Origin: Verrucomicrobiota bacterium
Lineage (GTDB): Bacteria > Verrucomicrobiota > Verrucomicrobiia > Opitutales > Opitutaceae
Assembly (NCBI GenBank): GCA_030605125.1
Contig: JAUWBD010000007.1
Span: forward strand, 1 to 51,820
Direction: 5' to 3'
DNA length: 51,820 nucleotides
Below the pieces are notes generated by a model, which had not been told where the DNA came from, did not search any database, and worked only from the letters and a program-made list of their open reading frames with translations. A program made the translations under genes and the position numbers. Below, in pieces: positions 1-9,043 of this stretch (position 1 is the stretch's first letter; the number at the start of each line of letters is the position of its first letter).

Positions 1-1
1 C

Positions 2-1111
<1,110 letters not shown>

Positions 1112-1114
1112 GCG

Positions 1115-1223
1115 ATTTATGATTTAACATTTATGATTGATGATTGAGGGGCCTCCCGTCCCGCCGCCCGCACCACCGCCGGTGCCGCCGCCAATCATAA
1201 ATCATCAATCCTAAATCATAAAT
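1115..1223. repeat. long AT-rich inverted repeat between mreB and mreC
   Basis: Two 32-base arms (1115-1146 and 1192-1223) are reverse complements at 28 of 32 positions and enclose a 45-base GC-rich loop. Each arm is itself built from short ATTTATGATT/GATGATT-like units. The arms are AT-rich in a strongly GC-rich genome. The repeat fills nearly the whole mreB-mreC gap and ends 8 bases before the mreC start. It resembles a dispersed non-coding repeat rather than a simple terminator, because no T-run follows the right arm. It could fold in the mRNA and tune mreC expression. Confidence 0.8.
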
Positions 1224-1231
1224 ATCCGCCC

Positions 1232-2080
1232 GTGCGTCGCTTCGACCAGGCCCGCCCCTTTCTCACGCTGGGCCTTGTGCTGCTCGCCTGGCTGCTCGTC
1301 CCCACCGTCGTCAAGCGCTTCGCGCGCCTCTCCTTCTACGAGTTTCAGGCCCCGCTCGATGTCGCCGCCTCCTACGGCCGCGATTTGCAGGATTTTTGGG
1401 CGGTCCGCACCCGCTCCAACGCCGAGCTCGTCGCCGCCGCGCGCGACCTCCAGCGGCTCAACGCCTCCTACGAACTCCGCCTCCAGGACGACGCCCGCCT
1501 ACGCGCCGAGATCACGCGCCTCGAAGGCCTGCTCCGCCTGCCCTCCTACCCCGAGTTTCGCCCCGAGCCCGCGCGCGTGGTGCGCCGCGATTTCACCGTC
1601 TGGTGGCAGCGCCTCGTCGTGCGCAAGGGCAACAACCACAACATCCGCGTCGGCTCGCCCGTGATCTACGTGGGCGGACTCGTCGGCCGCGTCTCCGAAG
1701 TCCACGCCACCACCGCCGTCATCGAGTTGATCAGCAGCCCCGGCGTGCGCCTCGCCGCCGCCTTCGAGGGCGACGACCGCCCCGTGAGCTTCCAGGGCGG
1801 CATCAACCCTCCCATGCGCCCCGCCGAGGCCGTGATCGAGTTTGTCCCGCTCGATGTCTTCGCCACGCCCGCCGCGCCGCGCCGGCTCGTCACCTCCGGC
1901 ATCGGCGGCGTCTATCCCCCCGGCCTGCACGTCGGCGAGGTGTATCAACTGGAACCCAGCACCGACGGCCTTTTCAAAAGCGGACGCGCCCGCCTCGACC
2001 CGCGCCTCGGCCGCATCACCGAGGTCACCATCCTCGTGCCGCTCGACCCCGCCTTCTTCGTCCCCTCCGCCACCCCCTAG
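1232..2080 (+). CDS. mreC: Rod shape-determining protein MreC
   Basis: Bitopic elongasome scaffold that links MreB filaments to PBP2 in the periplasm. The 282-residue product has a short cytoplasmic N-terminus and a membrane segment at about 10-27 (LTLGLVLLAWLLVP). A charged helical stretch at about 55-95 follows (DLQRLNASYELRLQDDARLR), which is the dimerising coiled coil. The rest is a beta-rich domain with the family-typical VRKGNNHNIRVGSPVI and GLVGRVSEV segments. The start is GTG, directly after the inverted repeat. Order mreB-mreC-mreD is the canonical operon. Confidence 0.95.
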   Translation: MRRFDQARPFLTLGLVLLAWLLVPTVVKRFARLSFYEFQAPLDVAASYGRDLQDFWAVRTRSNAELVAAARDLQRLNASYELRLQDDARLRAEITRLEGLLRLPSYPEFRPEPARVVRRDFTVWWQRLVVRKGNNHNIRVGSPVIYVGGLVGRVSEVHATTAVIELISSPGVRLAAAFEGDDRPVSFQGGINPPMRPAEAVIEFVPLDVFATPAAPRRLVTSGIGGVYPPGLHVGEVYQLEPSTDGLFKSGRARLDPRLGRITEVTILVPLDPAFFVPSATP

Positions 2081-2128
2081 CCTCCGACTCGCCTTCACTC
2101 CCTCGCTCGCTCCGCTGCCTCTCCGCCC

Positions 2129-2662
2129 ATGCCCGTCGCCCCTCGCCAAGTCCTCGCGCTCTTCGTCTGCGCGGCCGTGCTCTGGGCGATCGTCAACCAG
2201 CTCAACCACTACGCGTCGCCCTGGGCGCTCACCGTCTCCGTCGCGGGCCTGTTCGTCACCCTGCCCGCGCTCCGCCTGCCGCTTCGCACCGGCCTCGCCT
2301 GCGTGCTCCTCACCGGCCTCTGGCTCGATGCCGCCTCCCCCCTGCCCTTCGGCCGCCACGCGCTGCTCCTCGGCCTCGCCTTCTGCTTCGTGCACCGCAT
2401 CCGCGACCGCCTGCCGCGCACCGAGACGATCGTCGCCGTGGTGGTCGCGCTCTTCGTCAACCTCGCCCTCTTTGTCGTCCTCGCCTTTCTCGACCTCGGC
2501 TCGCTGCCCGACCCCGCCGCCGGCGGCCTGCGCCTGCTGGCCGACCTGCTCCTCACCCAGCTCCTCACCGTCCTCGTCGGCCCCTGGTTTCTCGCGCTCC
2601 AGACCGCCTCCCTCCGCCTCGTCGGCGCGCCCCCCGCGCAGATCGTGAGCCGCTACGCCTGA
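2129..2662 (+). CDS. mreD: Rod shape-determining protein MreD
   Basis: Small polytopic membrane protein of the elongasome. The 177 residues are dominated by four to five hydrophobic helices (for example VLALFVCAAVLWAIV, TGLACVLLTGLWLDAAS, LFVNLALFVVLAFLDL), the usual MreD size and layout. The family is poorly conserved, so the call leans on position: 48 bases after mreC and 7 bases before mrdA on the same strand. The Asp in the helix-2 region (GLWLDAASPLPFG) matches a recurrent MreD feature. Confidence 0.9.
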   Translation: MPVAPRQVLALFVCAAVLWAIVNQLNHYASPWALTVSVAGLFVTLPALRLPLRTGLACVLLTGLWLDAASPLPFGRHALLLGLAFCFVHRIRDRLPRTETIVAVVVALFVNLALFVVLAFLDLGSLPDPAAGGLRLLADLLLTQLLTVLVGPWFLALQTASLRLVGAPPAQIVSRYA

Positions 2663-2669
2663 GTTCGCG

Positions 2670-4628
2670 ATGCCGTCACGCAGCCCCGACCTCCAGGATC
2701 GCTCCGGAGCCCTCGTCGAATCTCACCGCGGCTACGATCCCCGCCTGTGGCTCTTCCACGGCGTGATCGTGCTCATGCTCATCGTGCTCGCCGTCGGCCT
2801 CGGCTACCAGCAGCTCGGCCGCGCCGACGTGCACCGCGAGCGCGAGACCGTGCAGAGCCAGCGCCGCGTCGTCGTGCCCGGCCCGCGCGGCAACATCTAC
2901 GACCGCGAGGGCCACCTCCTGGTGGGCAACCGCCCCCGCTTCGCCGTCACCCTCAACCTCGACGAACTCCGCTCCGAGTTTCGCCGGGAGTTCCTCCGCA
3001 TCCGGCGCAACTACCGCGAAAGCGGCGACAAGGACATCCCCACCGCCGCGCAGCTCGATCGCATCGCCCGCGTCGCGGTCGTCCAACGCCACCTCCACGT
3101 CGTCAACCGCATCCTCGGCACCCGCCACCGGGTGGACGAGACCAAGCTCGAGCGCCACTACCGCCAGTCGCGCATCCTGCCCTTCCTGCTGCTCGAAGAC
3201 GTCTCCGCCGCCGAATACTCGAAGCTCCTCGAACAACTCCCGGTCCGCTCCCCCCTCCAGGTTTACACCTCCAGCACGCGCTTCTATCCCCACGGCCGGC
3301 TCGCCGCCCATGTGCTCGGCTACACCGCGGCCGATGACGACGTCGAGGTCGGCGAGAGCATGCCCGGCGCCGAGCTGCCCACCTTCAAGATGCGCGGCTC
3401 CGTGGGCCGCAACGGCCTCGAGGCCTCGCTCGACGAGCGCCTCCAGGGAATCGCCGGCGGCGCCATCTACCGGGTGGACCCCGCCGGCTACCGCATCCAG
3501 CCCCCGCTCGAAAAACGCCGCCCCGTGCAGGGCGCGGACATCGTCGCCAGCCTCGACCTCGACCTGCAAAAGGCCGCCGACGCGCAGATGACCGAGATCG
3601 GCCTCGCCGGCGCGGCCGTCGCCCTCGATGTGCGCACCGGCGAGGTCCTCGCCCTGGTCAGCAAGCCCGACTACGATCTCAACGCCTTCACGCCCCGCCT
3701 CTCGCGCGACACCGCGGCCGACATCAACGCCCGCGGCGCCTGGCTCAACCGCGCCACCCAGGGTCTCTACCCGCCCGGCTCCACCTTCAAGCTCCTCACC
3801 GCCATCGCCGGCCTGCGCAGCGGCCACATCGAGGCGAACTCCGTCGCCGAGTGCACAGGCGCCTACCGCGTCGGCGGCCGCACCTTCGTGTGCAACAACC
3901 ACCGCGACCGCGGCCCGGTCACCCTCGCCCAGTCGGTCGAGAAGAGCTGCAACGTTTTCTACTACGACTTCGGCCTGAAGACCGGCATCGAGACGATCGC
4001 CGCCGAGGCACGCCGCCACGGGCTCCACGAGCCCACCGGCATCGAGCTCCCGCACGAGGCGCGCGGCATGCTCGTGCCCGACCCCGAATGGAAACAACGC
4101 CGCCGCGGCGACCGCTGGTTCCCCGGCGACACCGCCAACGTCTCCATCGGCCAGGGCGACCTCTCGCTCACCCCGCTCCAGATGGCCTGCTTCGTAGCCT
4201 CGCTCGCCCGCGGCGAAACCATCACGCGCCCCACCCTGCTCCACCAGGCCGACGCGCCGCGCCAGCAATCCGAGCGCGACGGTCTCTCCCCCGCCGAACG
4301 CGCCGCGCTCATCGCCGGCATGGAGGCCGTCACCAACACCGGCACCGGCCGCATCCTGCAAACGCCGCGCTTCCGCGTGCCCGGCCTGCGCCTCGCCGGC
4401 AAGACCGGCACCGCGCAGAAGCGCACGCCCGAGGGCACGATCAACTTCGCTTGGTTCGTCGGCTTCGTGCCGGTGGAGAATCCTCAGGTGGCCGTCGCGG
4501 TCATCATCGAGGGCGACACGCCCGGCGAAGACGTCGCCGGCGGCCGCTACGCCGCCCCCGTGGCCGGCGCGATCTTCAAGGCCTGGGCCGACAAAGCCGC
4601 GCGGCAGTCCACGCTCGCCACGCCCTGA
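2670..4628 (+). CDS. mrdA: Penicillin-binding protein 2 (elongasome transpeptidase)
   Basis: Class B PBP that cross-links peptidoglycan during elongation. The 652-residue product has a short cytoplasmic N-terminus and one membrane anchor at about 28-50. A PBP dimerisation domain follows (RGNIYDREGHLL near 75), then the transpeptidase domain. The three active-site motifs are visible: STFK with nucleophile S371, SCN at S426, and KTGTAQ at K578. It starts 7 bases after mreD. The polymerase partner rodA, which often follows mrdA, is not next to it here; the next gene is convergent. Catalytic residues are all present, so it should be active. Confidence 0.96.
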   Translation: MPSRSPDLQDRSGALVESHRGYDPRLWLFHGVIVLMLIVLAVGLGYQQLGRADVHRERETVQSQRRVVVPGPRGNIYDREGHLLVGNRPRFAVTLNLDELRSEFRREFLRIRRNYRESGDKDIPTAAQLDRIARVAVVQRHLHVVNRILGTRHRVDETKLERHYRQSRILPFLLLEDVSAAEYSKLLEQLPVRSPLQVYTSSTRFYPHGRLAAHVLGYTAADDDVEVGESMPGAELPTFKMRGSVGRNGLEASLDERLQGIAGGAIYRVDPAGYRIQPPLEKRRPVQGADIVASLDLDLQKAADAQMTEIGLAGAAVALDVRTGEVLALVSKPDYDLNAFTPRLSRDTAADINARGAWLNRATQGLYPPGSTFKLLTAIAGLRSGHIEANSVAECTGAYRVGGRTFVCNNHRDRGPVTLAQSVEKSCNVFYYDFGLKTGIETIAAEARRHGLHEPTGIELPHEARGMLVPDPEWKQRRRGDRWFPGDTANVSIGQGDLSLTPLQMACFVASLARGETITRPTLLHQADAPRQQSERDGLSPAERAALIAGMEAVTNTGTGRILQTPRFRVPGLRLAGKTGTAQKRTPEGTINFAWFVGFVPVENPQVAVAVIIEGDTPGEDVAGGRYAAPVAGAIFKAWADKAARQSTLATP

Positions 4629-4660
4629 CGCGTCGAGCGCCGCCGTTCGGGCTTCACCAA

Positions 4661-4687
4661 AGAAAAAGGCGCGGCTTTCGGCGCGCC
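4661..4687 (-). terminator. intrinsic terminator downstream of the zinc protease gene
   Basis: Read on the minus strand, a stem GGCGCG/CGCGCC (4687-4682 with 4673-4668) with an 8-base loop is followed by a TTTTTCT run. It lies 32 bases past the stop of the yugP-like gene, in the 90-base gap facing mrdA. Confidence 0.7.
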
Positions 4688-4718
4688 CATTCCACCTGCG
4701 AAGGGTGCGGATCCGCGA

Positions 4719-5426
4719 TCAATCGCGCCGGTTGCCGGCGAGGATGAGCAGGATGTGGAGCAGCGAGCCCAGCGCGGCGACGAAGGCCGCCACGTAGGTG
4801 AGCGCGGCCGCTCCCAGCGTCTCGTTCACGCCGCGCATTTCGTCGCGATCAAGAATACCGAGGCCGACAAGCTGCTCTTTCGCGCGACGGCTCGCGTCGA
4901 ACTCCACCGGCAGCGTCACGAGATGGAAGAGGCAGATCACGGCGAGCGCGATGGCGCCGATGACAAGCAGGTTGTAGCCGAGGGCCGAGCCGGCGTAGCT
5001 GAGCAGCACGATGCCGCCGATGATGACGAAGTTGGAAACGCCGGCGGCGATCTGCGTGGCCGGGGCCAGCGTCTGGCGCACCGACATCATGGCGTAGCCC
5101 ACCTTGTGCTGGATCGCGTGGCCGGCCTCGTGGGCGGCGACACCGAGCGCGGCCAGGCTGTGCCCGCGGTAGTTCGGCGCGGAGAGCGCGAGCGTTTTCG
5201 TGAGGGGATTGTAGTGGTCGGTGAGCTCGCCGGGCACTTCCACGATTTTCACGTCGGTGATGCCGGCGGAGCGGATGACGGCCTCCGCGGCCTCGCGACC
5301 CGTGATGCCGCCGCGCGAGCCGATGCGCACGTTTTTCGAATAGGCGCTGCGGATCTTCGCCTGCGCGTAGAGGCCGAAGAGCATGGGAATGATGATGAGG
5401 ACGATCCAGATGCCGATGCCAGACAT
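4719..5426 (-). CDS. YugP-like membrane zinc metallopeptidase
   Basis: Neutral zinc metallopeptidase of the Zn_peptidase_2 (YugP) family, an integral membrane protein of unproven substrate. The product has 235 residues. An N-terminal membrane helix is at about 5-22, and the gluzincin-like HEAGH motif gives H99, E100 and H103, followed by QHKVGY. Further hydrophobic helices lie at about 127-170 and 210-230. A conserved acidic patch after helix 3 (LPVEFDASRRA, E175) could supply the third zinc ligand. The ATG at 5426 gives MSGIGIWIVL; upstream in-frame codons read through non-hydrophobic, low-quality sequence. It is monocistronic, with its own terminator. Confidence 0.92.
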   Translation of the reverse strand: MSGIGIWIVLIIIPMLFGLYAQAKIRSAYSKNVRIGSRGGITGREAAEAVIRSAGITDVKIVEVPGELTDHYNPLTKTLALSAPNYRGHSLAALGVAAHEAGHAIQHKVGYAMMSVRQTLAPATQIAAGVSNFVIIGGIVLLSYAGSALGYNLLVIGAIALAVICLFHLVTLPVEFDASRRAKEQLVGLGILDRDEMRGVNETLGAAALTYVAAFVAALGSLLHILLILAGNRRD

Positions 5427-5744
5427 GGTGAGTGGGTGGTGTTGGTTTACGTTGGGATGCCGCGTAAAACGTGCGGGTTCCCTTCCTTTGCAAGCGGAAG
5501 CGGCCGAACAAGAAAAAGCCGGCGCGATTTGTAATCGCACCGGCTCAATCACCACTCGGGCAATTGCCGCGTCCGCCGCACCACACGACGAACGCGGAAG
5601 GGAACGCCGCTGCCGCGGCGCGTCGGGAGATGAAGTCTGAAGATTAAGATAAAGGGATGAAACCGTTCGGCCCTTGAACTTAACCTTTCCCCTTCAACTC
5701 GCCGCCCGCGGCGCCGCGCGGCGGGCGGAGGGCGGCGGGCGGCG
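5427..5744. other. 318-base non-coding interval
   Basis: No credible gene is present; the small minus-strand frame at 5549-5761 is an arginine-rich readthrough that would overlap the dehydrogenase. The interval holds an intrinsic terminator at 5511-5544 and presumably the promoter of the zinc protease (5427-5510). A relatively AT-rich patch at 5638-5695 has no recognisable motif. Confidence 0.6.
5511..5544 (-). terminator. intrinsic terminator, minus strand
   Basis: On the minus strand a 12-base stem (GCCGGTGCGATT paired with AATCGCGCCGGC, one mismatch, 3-base loop) is followed by TTTTTCTTGTT. It lies about 200 bases beyond the stop of the Gfo/Idh/MocA gene and before the zinc protease start. 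It would separate the two transcripts. Confidence 0.75.
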
Positions 5745-6896
5745 TCAGATCGCGCCGACATCCACCCACTTGCGCTGCGCCCAGCTCTCGAGCGCGAGCT
5801 CGGCGAGCTGCACGCCCTTGGCGCCTTCCTTGAGGTTCCAGGGGAAGGGCTCGTCCTTCACCACGTGGCGGAGGAAGAGCTCCCACTGCACCTTGAAGGC
5901 GTTGTCATAGACGCCTTGGTCCGGCACGCGGCTCCAGCCGTCGCGATACTTGATCGGGCTGTCGATGTCGGGGTTCCAGATGCAGCGCGGGGTGGCGGCG
6001 ATGGACTGCGCCTTGCAATCGCGCAGGCCGGCGACGGCGGTGCCGTGCGTGCCGTCCACGTGGAGCGTGAGGAGATCGTCGCGGTCAACACGCGTCGCCC
6101 ACGAGGAGTTGAAGTGGCAGATCACGCCGTTGGTCAGCTCGAAGGTGGCGTAGGCGGCGTCGTCGGCGGTGCACTTGTAGGGCTTGCCGGCCTCGTCCCA
6201 GCGCTGGGGGATGTGGGTCGCGCCGAGGCAGGTGAGGCTCTTGATGTCGCCGAAGAGGTTCTGGATCACATACTGCCAGTGGCAGATCATGTCCACGATG
6301 ATGCCGCCGTCCTCCTCCTTGCGGTAGTTCCAAGAGGGGCGCTGCAGCTTCTCGTGCTCGCCGGTGAAGACCCAGTAGCCGAACTCGCCGCGCACGGAGA
6401 GGATCTTGCCGAAGAAGCCCTGGTCCATGAGCCACTTCAGCTTCACGAGGCCGGGCAGCCAGAGCTTGTCCTGCACGACGCCGTTCTTGAGGCCGGCGGC
6501 GGTGACCTCGTTGTAGAGCGCGAGGGCCTCCTTGGAGGTGGTGGCGGTGGGTTTCTCGCAGTAGATGTGTTTCTTGGCGGCGATGGCCTTGCGCACGCCG
6601 ACCGGACGCTGGCCGGTGAGGCAGGCGTCGAAGTAGATCTGGTTTTCCGGATCGGCCAGGGCGGCGTCGAGATTGGTGGTGATGCGCTCCTCGGGCAGGC
6701 CGGCGCGGATGGCGAGCGCGGCGAGCTTGGAGGCGCTGCGGCCGACCAGGATCGGGTCGGGCATGATGACCTCGGAGTCGTTCAGTTTGACGCCTCCCTG
6801 GTCGATGATGGCCTTGATCGAACGCAGCAGATGCTGGTTCGTGCCCATGCGTCCGGTGACGCCGTTCATGATGATGCCGACTTTGTGCGTGGTCAT
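5745..6896 (-). CDS. Gfo/Idh/MocA-family oxidoreductase
   Basis: NAD(P)-dependent sugar or polyol dehydrogenase of the Gfo/Idh/MocA family, 383 residues, the normal length. The N-terminal Rossmann motif is the variant GIIMNGVTGRMG (7-18). The hallmark EKP triad is at 114-116 within YCEKPTATT. The C-terminal alpha/beta domain carries EDGGIIVDMICHWQYV, where D and H occupy the usual catalytic positions of the family's GGxxxDxxxH motif. The substrate cannot be read from sequence. It is divergent from an AraC-type regulator 156 bases away, which suggests control by that protein and a role in carbohydrate catabolism. Confidence 0.93.
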   Translation of the reverse strand: MTTHKVGIIMNGVTGRMGTNQHLLRSIKAIIDQGGVKLNDSEVIMPDPILVGRSASKLAALAIRAGLPEERITTNLDAALADPENQIYFDACLTGQRPVGVRKAIAAKKHIYCEKPTATTSKEALALYNEVTAAGLKNGVVQDKLWLPGLVKLKWLMDQGFFGKILSVRGEFGYWVFTGEHEKLQRPSWNYRKEEDGGIIVDMICHWQYVIQNLFGDIKSLTCLGATHIPQRWDEAGKPYKCTADDAAYATFELTNGVICHFNSSWATRVDRDDLLTLHVDGTHGTAVAGLRDCKAQSIAATPRCIWNPDIDSPIKYRDGWSRVPDQGVYDNAFKVQWELFLRHVVKDEPFPWNLKEGAKGVQLAELALESWAQRKWVDVGAI

Positions 6897-7052
6897 GTGG
6901 TGGAAAAATCTCGGGTGAGGTGGACGGTGCGGGGTGAGGCGGCGCCCGCGTGGGGGAAGCCGCGGCTACAAACATACCGGAACGCCCGGCTTGCGGTTAG
7001 AACAATGCCGACACTTGCTAGCACGCAGCCGCCACCCCCTTTTTCGCCCACC
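6897..7052. promoter_or_regulatory. shared divergent promoter region, dehydrogenase / AraC regulator
   Basis: This 156-base gap separates the divergent start codons of the Gfo/Idh/MocA gene and the AraC-type regulator. It must hold both promoters and probably the regulator's binding sites. I see no clear -35/-10 pair or strong repeat; the only AT-richer stretch is about 6966-7025. Confidence 0.4.
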
Positions 7053-7823
7053 ATGCTCGCCTGGAGTCCCCTGCTGGTTCAGAAGATCGAGATTCACGCC
7101 CTTGGTTTCGTGCTGCGCAAGCTGCAGCTCAACCGCCACCGCGAGGCCGAGGTGGCGGCGCACCACCACCCCTACCACCAGCTCATCCTCTACCTCGCCG
7201 GCGAGGGCGTGCAGGTGCTGCGCGACCGCCGGGTCGAGGCGCGCGCCGGGGATTTGTTCATCATCCCTCCGGGCGTGGACCATGGCTTCGCGATGTCGGG
7301 CAACAGTCGCCCGCTCTGTCTCGTGCTCGAGTATGAACGCCGCGGCGGCTCGCGCGTGCTGCACCGCCACCTCCCGCAGCAATCGCTCAACGAGCTGCAC
7401 GCGCTGCTCGCCCGCGTGCCCACCAAAGGCAGCCTCGCCCTCTCCGACTATCCGGCGGTGCTCGCGGTCGTGGCGCGCCTGCTCGAGCCGCCGCGCGCGG
7501 ACGAGGCCCCGCCGCTCGCCGCGCCCTCCCCGCTCGTGGTGCGGGTGCGCGAAAGTCTGCGCACCGAAAAACCGCTCGCCGAGATCGCGAAGGAGACGGG
7601 CTACGTGCGCGACGCGCTCACTCGCCGCCTCAAGCGCGAGCACGGGCTCGGCCTGCGCGGTCTGCGCGACCAGGAGCGGCTCCAGGCGGCGCAGGCCGCG
7701 CTGCGCGAGTTGCCCAACGTCTCCGCGGCCGCGGCGAAAGCCGGCTTCGACGACCCGAACTACTTTGCGCGTTGGTTCCGCAAACAAACCGGTCTCACCC
7801 CGAGCGTCTGGCGCCAAAAATAA
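7053..7823 (+). CDS. AraC-family transcriptional regulator with cupin sensor
   Basis: One-component regulator of 256 residues. The N-terminal half is a cupin sensor: HHHPYHQLILYLAGEG at about 37-52, then RAGDLFIIPPGVDHGF at 64-79. The C-terminal third holds the two helix-turn-helices of the AraC domain, PLAEIAKETGYVRDALTRRL (174-193) and VSAAAAKAGFDDPNYFARWF (223-242), with the usual end KQTGLTPSVWR. ATG 7053 starts at a typical sensor N-terminus; an ATG at 7005 would add a proline-rich leader. It is divergent from the dehydrogenase and is its likely regulator (inference from position). Confidence 0.92.
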   Translation: MLAWSPLLVQKIEIHALGFVLRKLQLNRHREAEVAAHHHPYHQLILYLAGEGVQVLRDRRVEARAGDLFIIPPGVDHGFAMSGNSRPLCLVLEYERRGGSRVLHRHLPQQSLNELHALLARVPTKGSLALSDYPAVLAVVARLLEPPRADEAPPLAAPSPLVVRVRESLRTEKPLAEIAKETGYVRDALTRRLKREHGLGLRGLRDQERLQAAQAALRELPNVSAAAAKAGFDDPNYFARWFRKQTGLTPSVWRQK

Positions 7824-7867
7824 GCTCCCGGGCGCCGTCAACCCCGTCGCCCCGCCCGCGCAACGCC

Positions 7868-8155
7868 CTAAAGCCGGTAAATCGGCAGCCCGCGAAACGC
7901 CCCGCGCAGCTCCATCTCCTCCGCGTCGCCTTTAGGACAATCCTCCGGCGCGAAGAGAATCACCGCCTCAAAACGCGGTGTTTCTTCTGCCAGCACCAAA
8001 GCATGGGCGTCCGGATACCAGTCTGTCTGGACCCGCTCGCCTTGCCTGGAAAAGCACCGCACCACCTCACGCGCACGCGCCTCGTCGGAGGCCACCACCG
8101 CAAAAACCCGGCCGCTCGCCGGGGCTTCAACAACAGTTCGAAGGGGCTCGCTCAT
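7868..8155 (-). CDS. small hypothetical protein
   Basis: No family recognised. The 95-residue product begins MSEPLRTVVEAPASG and alternates hydrophobic strands and charged helices (GRVFAVVASDEARAREVVRCF, then FEAVILFAPED). It reads as a small soluble alpha/beta protein, loosely reminiscent of a truncated receiver or nucleotide-binding fold, but no motif supports a function. It is convergent with the AraC gene. Its upstream region has a plausible promoter on the minus strand (TTGTTA, 18 bases, TATCTT). The AT-rich leader and the clean start make it a real gene more likely than not. Confidence 0.6.
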   Translation of the reverse strand: MSEPLRTVVEAPASGRVFAVVASDEARAREVVRCFSRQGERVQTDWYPDAHALVLAEETPRFEAVILFAPEDCPKGDAEEMELRGAFRGLPIYRL

Positions 8156-8311
8156 AGGTTTCCGTGGAAGATAGCACCGTTGACATTATTTTAACAATAG
8201 GGGCTACCACTTAATCTTATCTGGGCAAACGCCGCGCATTCTAGGGCAAACCCCGCGGGGCCGGCCGCACGGGAATTCGTTAAGTTGCGACCCCCACCTA
8301 CATACCCAAAC
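8156..8311. promoter_or_regulatory. divergent promoter region with a tandem direct repeat before ompW-like gene
   Basis: An AT-rich block at 8180-8220 contains candidate promoters for both directions. On the plus strand these are TTGACA at 8180-8185, or TTAACA at 8190-8195 with TAATCT at 8212-8217. On the minus strand there is TTGTTA with TATCTT. Downstream on the ompW side are two copies of a 14-mer beginning GGGCAAAC (8223-8236 and 8244-8257). They differ at one base and their starts are 21 bases apart, two helical turns. This fits a direct-repeat operator for an unidentified regulator. Confidence 0.5.
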
Positions 8312-8962
8312 ATGTCCTCCTTCAGAACGCTCCTCGTCTCCGCTCTTCTCGGCGGCTTCGCCCTCGCCGGCATCGCCCGTGCCGCCGAAACCATCCCCGT
8401 CACGGACAGTTCCGCGCCGAGCCCCTGGTCGGTCCGCCTCCGCGCCACTTATCTCGAGACCGTGGACAAATCCACCGGCCTGCTCGGCAAAAACGTCATC
8501 AGCGTCAGCGACAAGCTGATCCCCGAGTTCGACATCGACTACCGCCTCTCCGCCGATTGGTCGCTGGAACTCGTGCTCACCGTTCCCCAGGAGCACACGG
8601 TCAACCTGAAGGGCGTCGGTGAAATCGGCGACTTCGAGCACCTGCCGCCGACCCTGATGCTGAAGTATCACCCGACCTTCGCCGCCCTCGGTGATCGCTT
8701 CCAGCCCTACGTCGGCGCCGGCGTGAACTTCACCCTCATCATGGACGACGACATCCTCAACGGCGCCGCCAAGCTCGACAGCTACAGCGTCGGCCCCGCG
8801 GGCCAGGCGGGCTTCGACATCAAGCTCGCCGAGCGCTGGACGCTCAACTTCGACGTGAAGCGCGTCATGATCCGCAGCGACGTAAAAGTCGGCGGCGTGA
8901 AGGTCGCCGAGGCCCGCCTCGATCCCTGGCTCTACGCCGTCGGCCTCGCCTACCGGTTCTGA
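8312..8962 (+). CDS. OmpW-family outer membrane protein
   Basis: Eight-stranded beta-barrel of the OmpW family, a small hydrophobic-solute porin of the outer membrane. The 216-residue product starts with a signal peptide of about 23 residues (LLVSALLGGFALAGIARA, then AE). Family features follow: WSVRLRATYLETVDKS, an FDIDYRLSADWSLELV segment, KYHPTFAALGDRFQPYVGAGVN, and a terminal aromatic LAYRF typical of outer-membrane barrels. ATG 8312 is preferred over an in-frame start at 8285 because it begins directly at the signal peptide. It is monocistronic, with a strong terminator after it. Confidence 0.9.
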   Translation: MSSFRTLLVSALLGGFALAGIARAAETIPVTDSSAPSPWSVRLRATYLETVDKSTGLLGKNVISVSDKLIPEFDIDYRLSADWSLELVLTVPQEHTVNLKGVGEIGDFEHLPPTLMLKYHPTFAALGDRFQPYVGAGVNFTLIMDDDILNGAAKLDSYSVGPAGQAGFDIKLAERWTLNFDVKRVMIRSDVKVGGVKVAEARLDPWLYAVGLAYRF

Positions 8963-8968
8963 GGCTGA

Positions 8969-9030
8969 GGCCGGGCGGGACCGCCCGGCCCCGCTCGCCC
9001 GAAGGCGCGCCTCCCCGGCGCGCCTTTTTT
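8969..9030 (+). terminator. double hairpin terminator after ompW-like gene
   Basis: A perfect 10-base-arm hairpin (8969-8978 with 8981-8990) is followed by a second stem AAGGCGCGCC/GGCGCGCCTT (9002-9011 with 9017-9026). That stem runs into a six-T tract at 9025-9030. The second hairpin is a textbook intrinsic terminator; the first may be a repeat. Confidence 0.85.
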
Positions 9031-9043
9031 CGTGTCCGCTTGC

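Noticed and set aside
2676-4361. Long antisense frame over mrdA (561 residues)
   Set aside because: It has low-complexity Ala/Gly/Val/Asp/Glu composition expected from the reverse complement of high-GC coding DNA; PBP2 motifs are on the plus strand.
5518-5544. tRNA-like anticodon arm with loop TTTGTAA (would be Thr, TGT)
   Set aside because: No D-arm, T-arm (GTTCGAATC-type) or acceptor stem flanks it; with the adjacent T-run on the minus strand it is better explained as an intrinsic terminator.
5549-5761. Small minus-strand frame of 70 residues
   Set aside because: It is arginine-rich, overlaps the end of the dehydrogenase gene and has no start context.
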